Assembly (NCBI GenBank): GCA_932294355.1
Contig: OW028736.1
Coordinates: 35,996,323 to 36,060,322 of the forward strand
From: Aporophyla lueneburgensis
Lineage: Eukaryota; Arthropoda; Insecta; Lepidoptera; Noctuidae
DNA length: 64,000 nt
Reading direction: 5' to 3'
Shown: one piece after another, positions 42,101 to 52,326 of the stretch
How positions within the stretch are numbered: position 1 is the stretch's first letter
Layout of the letters: every line of letters begins with the position of its first letter
Notes under the pieces: model-generated
The model's database searches: none
Told to the model about the DNA's origin: nothing
Seen by the model: the letters and a program-made list of their open reading frames with translations, nothing else
Made by a program: the position numbers and the translations under genes

Positions 42101-45100
42101 CAGCACAACATGCACCAAAGGGTAAGACCATTGGTCCACCGGCAAATCCAATCGCTTTAAAGCGTTGGTCGCTACCACCAACGGGTTCAACAGGTCAGTA
42201 CGCAATGCTGACAAACTAGTAATGACCGGTAACCCCAAAATCAATTCAATATGAACGTCAGCCCGGCCACGAGACCAGGGACGGACTAGAGCTCGCGGGC
42301 CTGTTGATGGTCGCCCCGCCGTTCGTTTTGCTGGCACCCAGAGTCGTCCTGGTTGTGAGTTTTGTAGGGACACGGGGCATGGCATGGCAACTTGCGCGGC
42401 CTTTTTGAAGTTGCACGTGAGTGCCCGCCGCCGAATTGCCAATGCACGCCGCATGTGCTTCTCTTGTTTGGGGGCTCACTTCCATCGGGACTGCCCCAAC
42501 CCCCGCCCTTGTAGAATTTGTAGGGGGTCCCATTTGGACATTTTGTGCGCTAACGCGAACCACGCTGGCAGACCAGCCTCTGATGAAGGTTCGCGTACGG
42601 GGGGGTACCATGGAGTTGGTCACCGGGCTTCTGCCTCGCCGGTTCAGAACCGGGGAGAGGCCCGCAATTTTGAGCGCCGCACTTCACCCCCCGCTCAACT
42701 TGATCGGGAGCCGCGCGATCGCCATTTGGTCTCCCCTCGTAAAGGCGATTACGCACTTGTTGCTAGGCAGCGCTGGCCAGACCAGCACCGCCTTCCCTCC
42801 CCTCCATTGGCGGAACGTCCCCGGTTGGAGTCACGCCCCCCGCCATTCGGGCATCCGGTGGGATATGCCCTTACAGCGATGGCGCGTGGCTTGGGACACC
42901 GCGCGGACGAGGAGTTTGTCCTCCATCCTCGTCGGGAAAGACTTGAGCCTGGGTGCGGCGATCGGTCGCCGCCCAGGCATTGTTAGGACATTGGCGCCTG
43001 CCCCGCTAAGGTACCCCTCAGATCGACACGGTTTTGTTGCCAACGGCATCGGCCAGGTCTGGGGGCCCACTGGGGACTCTGTTGTGGTCCGTGCCATTTT
43101 GGACATGGGAGCCCAGGGTTGCCTTTTGTCTATTGTTTTGTTGTTTTGTTTGTATTGTTTTGGGCGAAATTGTTTTCTTCAGCGCCTTTGGACTGCGGGA
43201 CTTGGCTGGGACGAGCCAATTCGGGAAACCCTGTTGGAAGATTGGCTCCAATTTGTATCCGCACTCCCTGCAGTCAACGAGGTCGTGTTACCCCGCGCTA
43301 TCCTCCTCCCTGGGAGCTACACTGCTACCCTTGTTTGTGATGCGTCTTCGCACGGTTATGCAGCTGTTGTCTGCGCACCGTCTGCGCGACAGGCCAGGTG
43401 AAGTTGTCACTGGTCATGGCCATGAGCAAGGTGGCCCCCCTCCGGACGGCACTGACCATCCCTAAGTTAGAATTGTCAGAGGCGGCGCTTCTTGTGCGTC
43501 TATTGAACCACGTTGCTCACACTATGGGTGGAACTGTGGACATTCGGGTTTCTTACGCCTGGACGGACAGTCAAATTGTTTTGTGTTGTTTGAAGACGTC
43601 TGTCCACTCTTTGGAGGTCTTTGTTGCGAACCGAGTGTCCCAGATTCAAAATTCTAAAACGCCTTTGATTTGGAGGCACGTGCCTGGAGATTTGTACCCA
43701 GGCGCCGTGGCCTCACGTGGGTGCATGGCACCCCGCTTGATTGCTCACCCCCTATGGTGGGGACCAGACTGGCTGACTCATGGAGGATGATTGGCCTCGA
43801 TCGCCAGTCTTGATGTCGGGTCCTTTGCCCGGGCTCAAGGTGCTCGCTGTTGGAACAAAGGACCCTGAGTTTTGTTGAGTCGATACAGCTCCTCGACAAA
43901 TTGTTGAATTGTTGGTGACTGATCGTCACATTAAGAACTCGCATGCCGGTTACAATGCGCTGTTGGCCATTCTGCAGCGAGAGTTTTGGATATTGTCGGG
44001 AGCCGTTAGTAAGTTGAACCCCTTTTTGGACGATACGGGTCTTCTGTTGTTTGGTTGTTAACGGTTGAGGCACTCTAGCCTTCCTTATGGGGCCCGTCAC
44101 CCCCTTTTGTTGCCTAAGGAGGGCCATTTGGTTAAACTGTTGTTGTTGTTGTTGTTTGGTTGTTGTTGTTGTTTGTTATTGTTTTGACCCGCCAGCCTGC
44201 CCCCATTGGGAGGTATTTTGAGGCCGCGGTGAAGGCGGTTAGGGACTCTGGCGCAGATTGTTGGGAGACACCGTTCTCACCTTTAAGGAGTTAGCTACGG
44301 TATTTTGCCGCATTGAAGCTGTATTGAACTCGCGTCCATTGTGCCCGCTGTCTTTGGACCCGAACGACTTGGAGGCCCTGACCCCGGGACATTTTTTTTT
44401 TTTTGATTGATTTGACAGCCACTTGTCGCCCTGCCGGAGCACCCTTTTGTCGATGTGAGCCAAAATTGGCTATCGCGGTTTCAGTTGGTGCAGCAGCTCG
44501 CTCAGAGTTTTGGAAGCGTTGGAGCTTGGAGTATTTGCACATCCTCCAGCAGCGCGTCAGGTGGACTGATAAAACGCAACCTTGTCGGGATTGCCAAGTG
44601 ATTAGCGGACGGGAAGGCCCGTCCGGGGGGGGTAGATGTTCCAGACCGTTTAAATTAGTTACTCTATGCGCTTTCGGAACGCGCCCGAACGGAATGACAT
44701 CTGACTTGTCAGTTTGATTTTGACACATGACACCTCTCTTGTTTTTGGCGCTTAAAAGGGTCCGTCGCCGTTTGGGACCCCGCGACGCGTTTGTTGAAAT
44801 TAATCCTTTTAAATCGATCCGTTTGTGACAATTAGTCGTGATCCAATTGCTTTGATTGTAAATAACCCCAATTTGAAGACATAACACGGGTTAAGTTTGT
44901 TGAAATTGAAGTACTTTGAAATGAAAGTGACCTTATTGGAAACCGCATGCTGTGATTGCCTCCAGCCTTATTGCAGCGGATGGTAACCTGGAAAACCCAT
45001 TTACAACGTCACAACACAATACAATATACACTCACTTACATACATAAATCCAGGTAACCCCAAGGAGCAGGTGTTCTCCTACATGAGGTGAGTCTTTTGC

Positions 45101-48100
45101 ATATTGTAGTTTGGCTCCGCGCACGGCGGACAACTTCGCTCGCCACTCTTGTCTCCTGGACCCCACCATCATAACTTCCACTGCGCTATTGAAATCCTAT
45201 TGTAGGGGTCTAGCCTGGCAGCGAACAATTAATAAAAATAAGCTTACTGCCATCAACAGGAGCTTAGAATAAAATTTCCTTATCAAAAACCAGATAAGAG
45301 TAAAAGCTCTGGGGTTCTAACCCAAAACTGCATGCTTAGGTTACAGCGTATGCAACCAGTGGGTCAACAGGCAACAAGGCAGACAACCTTAGCGTGTGTA
45401 AAAAGAAAAGAAAGACAAAAAAGGCACCACATGCAACGCCTTTTTTTTTGATCTCGAGGTGGAAATCCTCATGGATGTGTTCCGCCCTGGGGTGGGCGGA
45501 GGGGTCTGTCAGACTCTTACTGACTAAAACCACCCCGGTGTTCCGTCCCACACCTACGTCAAGGACCACGGGATCTAATATGTCTTCCGCGATCCCCGAC
45601 TGGTGCCGGCCCGCCTTTGCGGGCCTCCTCACGTTAGGGGGGGAGTGAGGTGTTAAACTCCCCCCCGTACATCACAAGAGGCGCGCGTGGAACACTACGC
45701 GCAATCTCGGGTCCTAAAGAATAGGGGGCGACGGATGTACCTATGTACCTACCATATGCACCGCCTGGCCGGAACTCATTACCGCTCTCCATGGTATCGA
45801 CGAACTCCATTTTCTGTTTCCTGAAACAAAAAACATTGACCATGTAATAAAAAAGTCGAGACGTGAGACATCCTGTTGGACGAAGTTCCCTGTTTTCTTC
45901 TATCAGTACTACAGTAATGATTATACACAAACACACTATAGCAAAATTTTAAGGGCCGTGCGGGAAAAGGTATAATTTTTGCGGTCTAGCTCTAAATCAT
46001 CAGTTAGACCTAGTATAACGTGCGATAAGGTAATTCGTTCCAAAAAGATATATGTATTAATCAGTAGCTTACTACAAATCTGTTCCAAAAATATAAAAGT
46101 CATCAGTCAGTCATGTAACAAGATTTCAACTTTTAATTTCTGTATTTACTTCAGCTTGAGTTTAGTTTTCAATGTTTTATTTGTCCTCGACTTCGTCCGC
46201 GTCAAATTTCTTGCACCCCCGACTCACCCCGTCGCATCGAATCTCCTGCCCATGCGAGGTCTTCGTATTCGTGGCATTTTTTCTTATGCTCGGCTTCTAA
46301 GGGTCCTAGCGTGATGTTATAAAGTTTATAAAACCTACTAGATAGTACTAATCTCAGGAACTACGTTTACTGTTGATAGCCCACTGTTGTTATAAAGTTT
46401 ATAAAATTTATAAACTTTATAACATCACGCTAGGACCCTTAGAAGCCGAGCATAAAAAAAAATGCCACGAATACGTAGACCTTGCATGGGCAGCCGATTC
46501 GATGCGACGGGGTGAGTCGGGGGTGCAAAAAATTTGCGACAAATGGGCTATCAACAGTAAACGTAGTTCCTGAGATTAGTACGTTTAACCAAACAAACTG
46601 TTCAGCTTTATAATATTTAAGATTTGATTTGACAATTAAAAACATTATAGTGAGCCAACCATAAAAGATAGAGTTATGCTATCTCGGACTTTTTTTTTAA
46701 TTTTTCAAGAGGAACAATTCCGTAGTACATGCTTGTGGCGTTACTTTAACCGTTTACGCAGCGCACGCAGCGGAAACTCTCAAAAGGAATATCTTTTCCC
46801 CGTATTTGCAACTCTTTTCATTGATGCTTCGCTCCTATATGTCATAGCTTGATGTTATATAGCCTATAACCTTCTTCGATAAATTGGATAAAAGATCCTG
46901 TCAGTGAACAGTTCCTGAGACTAGCGCGTTCAACCAACCAAAGAAACAAATTGTTTAGCTGTATAATTTTAGTATAGATTTATGTAAGTAATTTTAAATA
47001 AATACTATAATAAATGTAAACTCCTAATCATAATTATAATTTATGTTCTTATTAGGGTTTTTGATAGGGTGTTATAAATGTAATTTAAATAAATAATTAT
47101 AATAAATGATCCATAATAGTAGACAGTAGACAGTTTGAAATTGTCACAGAATATGTATTTCTACTGTCGCTATATAACAACAAATTATAACAATAAAAAC
47201 AAAGTTATATATTGAAGCTGTCTTCATACAAGAAACGTAATGTAATGTTTTGGGCATTTTTGCCTTTTGGTACGGAACCCTTCGTGTGCGATTCTAACTC
47301 GCACTTAGCCGATTTTTTTATTCATAAATGAATTCAAATACCTAGTTTTATATTTTTATATTAAAATTAGCTTTAATTTAATTTTAAGAAATGCTAATTA
47401 ATTGTTTTGCTGTGCCCTTACAGGGTTAATATTTATTTTATTTTATTTAAACACTTTGTTACATTTTTTTTACAATATGAGTCCATATAAATCAAAATCA
47501 ATATGAAGTTAATCATTAAAATCGCTTCGCAACATGGTTAATTGAAATTCACAAAGGATTACTCTAAATTCGCGGTAAGTTTCCAATTTGCTATTGCTCA
47601 CAATGGGTCAACTAATATCCGTACAGACTGTACCGAGGCTTAAATATGGTGCTTACAATTTTAGAAAGAGACAGTCATACGGGTTTGACAGAAACAAAGC
47701 TTTACAAAGCCAGCTTCTTTATAAAACATTGTTCCCAGAATACAGTTAGTTTAAAGACTTTCCTCTAGAGATATATACTCACTTTCTAAGTTCCAGTTCT
47801 TTCATCTGATGTTCAGCCATAGCCCAAATGTCCTCTGCGAATTGTTCTTTTAACTCTATTTTTTGTAGATATTTAGTATAATATTCACGAGCATGAGTGG
47901 ATGGTGTGTACTGTTTGCATTGTTCTGTGGATGATGTCTGTGAAGGTGAAGCATTCTTGTTGGTCTCTTCCATATTATGTTGCGGGGAATGGTTCAAAGA
48001 TTTCTTCTTAAACATTAATGGAATCATAGAGTTAGGTATGGGCCGTGTAGGTGATAGTTTGGCGTCCTTAGCTGTTAGGATTGATGTAAGAGCCACATTT

Positions 48101-50544
48101 TTGTTAATTTTCTTTAGAATCCGTGGTGGTATAACATTTGGGGTATGTGGGTCTACATCCCTTGAATCTGCGGGATTTTTGGGCTGTTGATCTTGCTTTT
48201 CCTTCACCTGAAACAGTATTTAGGAGCCTTTATACTCATGGTTTTGCAAGCTATAACATAATTATGATACTACTAGCTTCTGCCCGCGGCTTCGCCTACA
48301 TGGATGTCGGAAATTATCCTATGGTAACTTGGTACCGAACGAAAAGTATCCTATGTTCTACCCCAGGTCATGATCTATCCGTATACCGGTCATTCAAATC
48401 CATTCAGCTGTTTAAGCGTGAAAAGGTCACAGACAAATAACGGAAGATGGAAAAAATCTTTTTATTCTAATTTAACAGGTTTTTATGTTTCTGAATGTCT
48501 AACTTAAGGTGATTACTAGTGATGGGCGACTCGAGTTATCTAACTCGGGCAACTCGGATCAGACCGTAAGCGAGTCAGCCCGAGTCAATATATCTGCAAC
48601 CCGGGTTGACCCGAAAAGCGCGCGCGGCAAGCGGGGCGGTGGGTTGGCGGCCCGCGGTTCGCCGCCGCCCCGCCTAGCCCGCGAGTCGCGAGGCCCGAAC
48701 GACTCCGAGCGAGTCCGAGTCAGCCCGAACGACCGAACGTCCGAGCCGCGAGTGAAAGAGATAGTTCTCGACTCTCGTTGTTGCTTTTTGGTTAACATGA
48801 CGGTTATTCAGATAGAACCGATGAGAGAGTTTTAACATAGAAGATTGTTTTGTTTACGTTTTTGTTATTATTAGTTCGTTCGTTGTCTATTGTTTTGTTA
48901 CGTTATTATTAGTTTACTAAGTGTTGCTTGTCTGTTTAATAAGTTTAAAATGGCTCCGGGAAACAGAAAAAGTGTAGCTTGGGAGTGTTTTTTCGAAAAT
49001 AGACGATAATACCAAAGTAGTTTCAATAATATTAAAAGTCTGATTTTTGAACGGGCTCAATTTTATTTGACTATCATTAACATTGACTCGACGCAACGCA
49101 GCCCGCGGACTCGACGCGGTGAACCGTGAACGTAGCAAACTAGCAACCCGCGGAACGATGCACCGACTTGAGCGTTTACTGACTCGGACGGACGACGACG
49201 CGGCGACACGACGTACCTTAAGGAAGCCCGGGTCGAGTCAACTCCAGTTGCAGCCCGAGTTGGTTAACGGGTCAACTCGAGTTACTCGAGTTATAAAAAA
49301 GTCGACACGGCCCATCGCTAGTGATTACCTCGCTCAAATCTGAAAAATGCCATATATTTAAAGGAATTTGCTGACGAATTGGTGCATGCATTTTTTATTA
49401 AATGTCTTATTTTTACCAAATAAAATGCAATAGTTACGTTTTGAAGTTTCCTCAACAGATTTAATTCTCTTGTCTTGTGTATAACTATTACAATTATCAT
49501 CTTGTGTATAAGGTGTATACAAAATACTAAGGCAAACTTATAGAAAATAGTACTCATGAATATGAGCAACATTTACTACAGATGGGTCCCACATTGAAAG
49601 AAAATAAAAACAGCTGTTTCATACATAATGATCAGGTACCTAGTGTATTGTTGTATACATAGCCGTTTTAGTATATCACATGCTCAGAATGTATCAAGTG
49701 GTAGTAAAATTGCTATTGAAAGCTACTTCAGCATGCAAAGTGCACCATTTATTTCAATGTCATCTCCTTGTTATTTTACACTTTGCAAGTGTATTTTCGT
49801 CTAAAGTGTATTTGTCATCATCATCATCATCATTTCAGCCGAAAGACGTCCACTGCTGGACATAGGCCTCCCCCAAGCACCGCCACCTCGACCTGTTCTG
49901 TGCCTCTCGCATCCAACGCATTCCTGCGGCCTAAAAAGGCATTGACTGCTACCATAGTCAAGGGTAGGTGGGCCGCCGGGCACTAGGGGCCATTTTTTAT
50001 TTGTGCTTGTCATTATTTCGGGGGTTGCCATAATCGCCACGCTTGGCAGGCGGGTTGGCGATCGCAGTATGGTGCTGATAAAATGCATAGAGAAAGCTGC
50101 TGTCCATTCTCTAGTTAATGTATTTGTATCAGTGAATATTCTTACTTGCACAGCATTAGAAAGATTTTATACCATTAAACATACCATCACAAGCATTTCT
50201 CGAATGACTTTTAATTCTGGTGCTGCGAAGTCTCCTCCCCCGCCAGCTTCAGATGCATAGTAAGATTGTTCTGCACATTCTGTGAAATAATAATGCCGCA
50301 CGTAACATAATTGCAAACAAAATCCTTACTTTTGAAAAAGAATGCTGATGAACAAAGGGTAATTTGATCTTGTTACTTACATAGATGTCATGTCACCACT
50401 TTTCGCTACTTACATACCTTGTTCCTCAACTCTAAAAGGCGGTGGTCCCTCAGTATCAAAGGTCTCCAAGTGTGCGGGTACCTCAAAGCCCTGTGCCACT
50501 GACAGATCTTGCATTATCTCTTCCAAATTAGTCCAATCACACAT
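39058..50544 (-). CDS. Five-exon host gene, unknown protein (269 aa)
   Basis: Exons on the minus strand: 50544-50418, 50279-50185, 48207-47783, 45820-45753 and 39152-39058. They sum to 810 bases, which is 270 codons including the TAA at 39060-39058. Every junction has GT..AG borders and the phases match (1, 0, 2, 1), which is hard to obtain by chance. The protein starts MCDWTNLEEIMQDL, has an acidic Pro-rich N-terminus and a Gly run (EAGGGGDF). A basic, Ser/Thr-rich middle is encoded by exon 3, followed by a charged probable helix (KIELKEQFAEDIWAMAEHQM) and a short C-terminus with MPGDCIVCIVAAKH. No signal peptide or membrane span is evident. I do not recognise the family. The introns hold a BEL element, Helitron-like repeats, a hAT MITE and a LINE tail. 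Exon 5 is the least certain because its intron is 6.6 kb. Confidence 0.78.
39153..39709. other. Intron sequence, nothing recognised
   Basis: AT-rich intron between exon 5 and the BEL element. No repeat I can name. Confidence 0.35.
39715..40305 (+). repeat. BEL 5' LTR
   Basis: TGTTCCGGACC to GCAGCGAACA, 591 bp. A candidate primer-binding region TTTTTGGTATCAGAGCGTGG follows directly. A diverged relative is the solo LTR at 58485-59046. Confidence 0.9.
41067..42986 (+). pseudogene. BEL Gag region, frameshifted and rearranged
   Basis: Begins at ATG 41067 (MAHKAVREAIS). It includes LPTFELPHFDGRLDHWLGFQ, the Gag block before which BEL proteins are coiled, then a frame change at about 41560 into LLSVLEGEARALVQHLSLTD. 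The inverted duplication (41677-42262) interrupts it. After it the C-terminal zinc-finger region is readable from about 42345: CEFCRDTGHG, ARRMCFSCLGAHFHRDC and CRICRGSH, up to a stop at 42986. The domain order is normal for BEL/Pao but no continuous protein can be made. Confidence 0.85.
41677..42262. repeat. 259-bp perfect inverted duplication inside gag
   Basis: Arms 41677-41935 and 42004-42262 are inverse copies separated by 68 bp. Both strands therefore encode the same peptide (ILGLPVITSLSALR...), which supports near-perfect identity. The spacer continues the normal gag reading (EDECRFVDNSG), so the arm was copied back in reverse after it. Confidence 0.9.
43000..44636 (+). pseudogene. BEL Pol remnants (protease, RNase H, integrase)
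   Basis: In order: a protease piece (VVVRAILDMGAQGCLL, about 43085-43130); a Trp/Asp-containing stretch after the RT (GWDEPIRETLLEDWLQFVSA); the RNase H start (LVCDASSHGYAAVV), then IPKLELSEAALLVRLL and AWTDSQIVL with ANRVSQIQ and WRHVPGD (43400-43790); an integrase zinc-domain piece (DRHIKNSHAGYNALLAILQR, about 43915-43985); and the C-terminal ALTPGHF, LVQQLAQSFWKRWSLEYL (44370-44540). The RT palm with its YxDD motif is absent and most of the integrase DDE core is missing. Several frameshifts. Confidence 0.85.
44637..45227 (+). repeat. BEL 3' LTR
   Basis: 591 bp, preceded by a GGGGGGGGTAGA purine tract and followed by the target duplication ATTAA. Confidence 0.9.
45430..45710 (+). repeat. 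GC-rich dispersed repeat, third copy
   Basis: GGAGGGGTCTGTCAGACTCT and TACTGACTAAAACCACCCC match 390-440. GAGGCGCGCGTGGAACACTA matches 545-565. Orientation as at 346-760. Confidence 0.5.
45753..45820 (-). CDS. Host gene exon 4
   Basis: Acceptor TTTTTTGTTTCAG, 68 bases reading KQKMEFVDTMESGNEFRPGG in phase with exon 3, donor GTAGGT. Confidence 0.75.
46195..46577. repeat. Two inverted Helitron-like copies
   Basis: 46206-46333 and 46404-46532 are inverse copies (CACCCCCGACTCACCCCGTC, GGTCCTAGCGTGATGTTATA). A second inverse pair, 46350-46383 and 46543-46577 (TCTCAGGAACTACGTTTACT), is interleaved with it. Both units belong to the family at 33325-33527. Confidence 0.6.
46840..46925 (-). repeat. 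Helitron-like fragment
   Basis: GTCATAGCTTGATGTTATAT and CAGTTCCTGAGACTAG match the family above in minus orientation. Confidence 0.4.
46926..47782. other. Intron sequence with one repeat fragment
   Basis: TTTTGGTACGGAACCCTTCG and TTCTAACTCGCACTTAGCCG (47262-47312) are part of a common lepidopteran repeat. The rest is AT-rich intron with nothing recognised. Confidence 0.4.
47783..48207 (-). CDS. Host gene exon 3
   Basis: The largest exon, 425 bases. Acceptor TACTGTTTCAG precedes GTGAAGGAAAAG (VKEKQDQQPKN), and the exon ends MKELELR plus two bases at donor GTGAGT. It encodes a basic, Ser/Thr/Pro-rich segment and a charged helix-like C-terminal part. Confidence 0.82.
48271..48437 (-). repeat. 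Helitron-like element, 3' end present
   Basis: On the minus strand it ends TAGGCGAAGCCGCGGGCAGA then AGCTAGT, the hairpin plus CTAGT end. The 5' part is missing. Confidence 0.5.
48517..49320. mobile_element. hAT-type element with BED-finger remnant
   Basis: Ends are TAGTGATGGGC and its inverse with one change, flanked by the 8-bp duplication GTGATTAC (48509-48516, 49321-49328). Many ACTCG/CGAGT motifs lie near both ends. At 48950 an ATG starts MAPGNRKSVAWECFFENRR and then stops. One base later the frame continues KIDDNTKVV, the start of a BED zinc finger as in hAT transposases. The rest of the transposase is gone. Confidence 0.85.
49329..49811. other. Intron sequence, nothing recognised
   Basis: AT-rich intron 2 of the host gene, left of the LINE tail. 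Confidence 0.35.
49812..50120 (-). repeat. LINE tail with ATG microsatellite
   Basis: Inverse of the 37195-37426 repeat: CATCATCATCATCATTTCAG, GACGTCCACTGCTGGACATA, and at its other end GCGATCGCAGTATGGTGCTG. Confidence 0.7.
50185..50279 (-). CDS. Host gene exon 2
   Basis: Acceptor TATTTCACAG, 95 bases reading CAEQSYYASEAGGGGDFAAP to MLVM, donor GTATGT. Confidence 0.8.
50418..50544 (-). CDS. Host gene exon 1 with start codon
   Basis: ATG at 50544-50542 (context TCACAATGT). 42 codons plus one base end at donor GTATGT. Reads MCDWTNLEEIMQDLSV. An initiator-like TCAGT at 50584-50580, about 40 bases upstream, could mark the transcription start. Confidence 0.8.
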
Positions 50545-50599
50545 TGTGACTGTTTATTTCTACTTCAATGTAAATTCTTACTGACTTGTGGCGTTATTC

Positions 50600-52318
50600 T
50601 AGAAGAGCCGCCATCCTACCATCAAACATAAGGAATACACCAGTCAAACAAATTAAAATTATGAATTGGTAAAATATTAATTGATTTTGAGAGTAGTAGT
50701 TACCTTAAAAAATAAGCTTTAAACAGTAGAAATTCCAAGAACTGTGGACACACCGCCGGTTTGAATAGAGCAAGCTACTGCGTAATATATTGTGGAAATA
50801 AGTTTCAAGTAATAAAACTCCAGATAAATCTTCTCCACTACTTGCGATCAAAGGGAATCAGTCTACAGATATACCATATACCCAACAATAATAAATATTA
50901 AAATTGTAACCAACTCAGGCTTGTTGACTATTTTTGCCTTTGAGAAATCGTTTCACGGCTTATGTTTCTGTCAAAACTGGGGCTGCCTTCCGAATTATAT
51001 CGCTCACATAAATTTTGCGTTCCGATTTAGATATCACGATTGTGACAGTTGAGCTGTAATTTTTGTTAACAATATGGAACGCCACCACATGACGCTGGCA
51101 AAATAATCGACATCGGCTCAGTTGCCAAAACGGGAAATAATATGGAAAGCTCGTGAACGCGAATTAGTAACAGTAGTAGTTAGAATAGGTCTCCCGTGAC
51201 ACAGAGGGCATGTAGAAAGGTCCGTAAATTGCTGACGGCATATCGGATCACCCGCGGTCATCAGTGATGAGACTATAGGTACCAGGCGCGGTCCGAGGGT
51301 GGTCCTAGGGGTAATGACCCCCTTTAAGTCAGTCATGCTGTCGAAACCCTGAACGATTTGCCGGTCTTACTACCTTAAAACTGTTCACACTTGAGCCACG
51401 GATACTTTGATTAAAATATTTGCAAAAATATTAACAATATAAGCAATCAAGAGCGAAGGGACTGCCGCCCGGTTGAATCAAGAAATAGTAGTATTAAAAA
51501 TTAAAATGTAAATTAAACCACCCAACCCATAAGATCTTCTCCTACCAAATATCGCTCAACGCGCCCAAAGAAGTTTTTACTTCAAGAAACTTGCTGTAGA
51601 AGGGTCCTCCTTGCCAGGGATTTTCCCTCGTGAAGGTAACGGTGAAGGAAACTATCCCGTGGGAACGTAGTATCGCGATAATAATTACCCTATGTCATGT
51701 GTCAATCTAGGTTATTGTTTAAGCAGTTTAGATTGATTTTCGTTTGAAGGGTTGATGATTAACAGAAACAACGTCTTTTTTGCACGCTCCGTATATTGAC
51801 ACTAAAAATCATTTCTTTCTAATGAGTGGACTGTATTTATATGTAATTAGATATAGCTAGGTACGTAAGCACGTATACATTCATAGGTACGCACCCAACA
51901 TCTCGGAATCATTTGGACAGTTATAAACTCTTAAAAAACAAATCATCATCATCATCACCTTTAATTTTCAAATACCCGTTCAGTAGTTTAGCGAGAAAGA
52001 GTAACAAACATCCATCCACACATCCTCAGACTTTTACATTTATAATATTCGTAGGGTAAAATCTAGAAAATAAACTCGAATGCACCCCACTCGTACGAGG
52101 GGTAGAAAGGCTAAGGCTCAGGCCAGATTTCAAAACTTAAGCTGCTGTAAAACGAGTTTAAGTTTTTCACCATAACTCGACAAAGCTAGTAGTTAGGGAG
52201 CTGGCGAGCATTTCGGTATATGATTTGCACACGTTTCACGTCGAGGTGGATTGCAGTTTAAATCAGAATTGATTTGGTCCAATCAATTAAGGTTCTATGT
52301 CGCTGAGTTTTCGCGTTA
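50600..52318. other. Upstream of host gene; repeat scraps only
   Basis: Helitron-like scraps lie at about 51590-51720 (GTGGGAACGTAGTATCGCGA) and 51965-52056 (TTCAGTAGTTTAGCGAGAAA, AGAGTAACAAACATCCATCC). No coding exon seen in the rest. Confidence 0.4.
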
Positions 52319-52326
52319 CAGCGGAT

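Larger units (their letters stand above)
39715..45227 (+). mobile_element. Defective BEL/Pao LTR retrotransposon
   Basis: LTRs of 591 bp (39715-40305, 44637-45227) differ at only a few positions. The 5-bp duplication is ATTAA (39710-39714, 45228-45232). The interior holds Gag and Pol pieces of BEL type, but reverse transcriptase is largely deleted, the frame is broken repeatedly, and a 259-bp segment of gag is present as an inverted duplication. It lies in the last intron of the host gene, antisense to it. It cannot be autonomous, yet the similar LTRs suggest recent insertion. Confidence 0.9.

Noticed and set aside
41897..42454. Long minus-strand ORF of 185 codons
   Set aside because: It reads the inverted arm of the BEL gag duplication; the peptide repeats the plus-strand one.
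16048..45820. Exon at 16048-16114 as a sixth exon of the 39-50 kb gene
   Set aside because: In the phase left by exon 4 it hits a stop, while 39152-39058 fits that phase and ends in a stop codon.
48509..48835. GC-rich ORFs on both strands
   Set aside because: They read subterminal ACTCG/CGAGT repeats of the hAT element at 48517.
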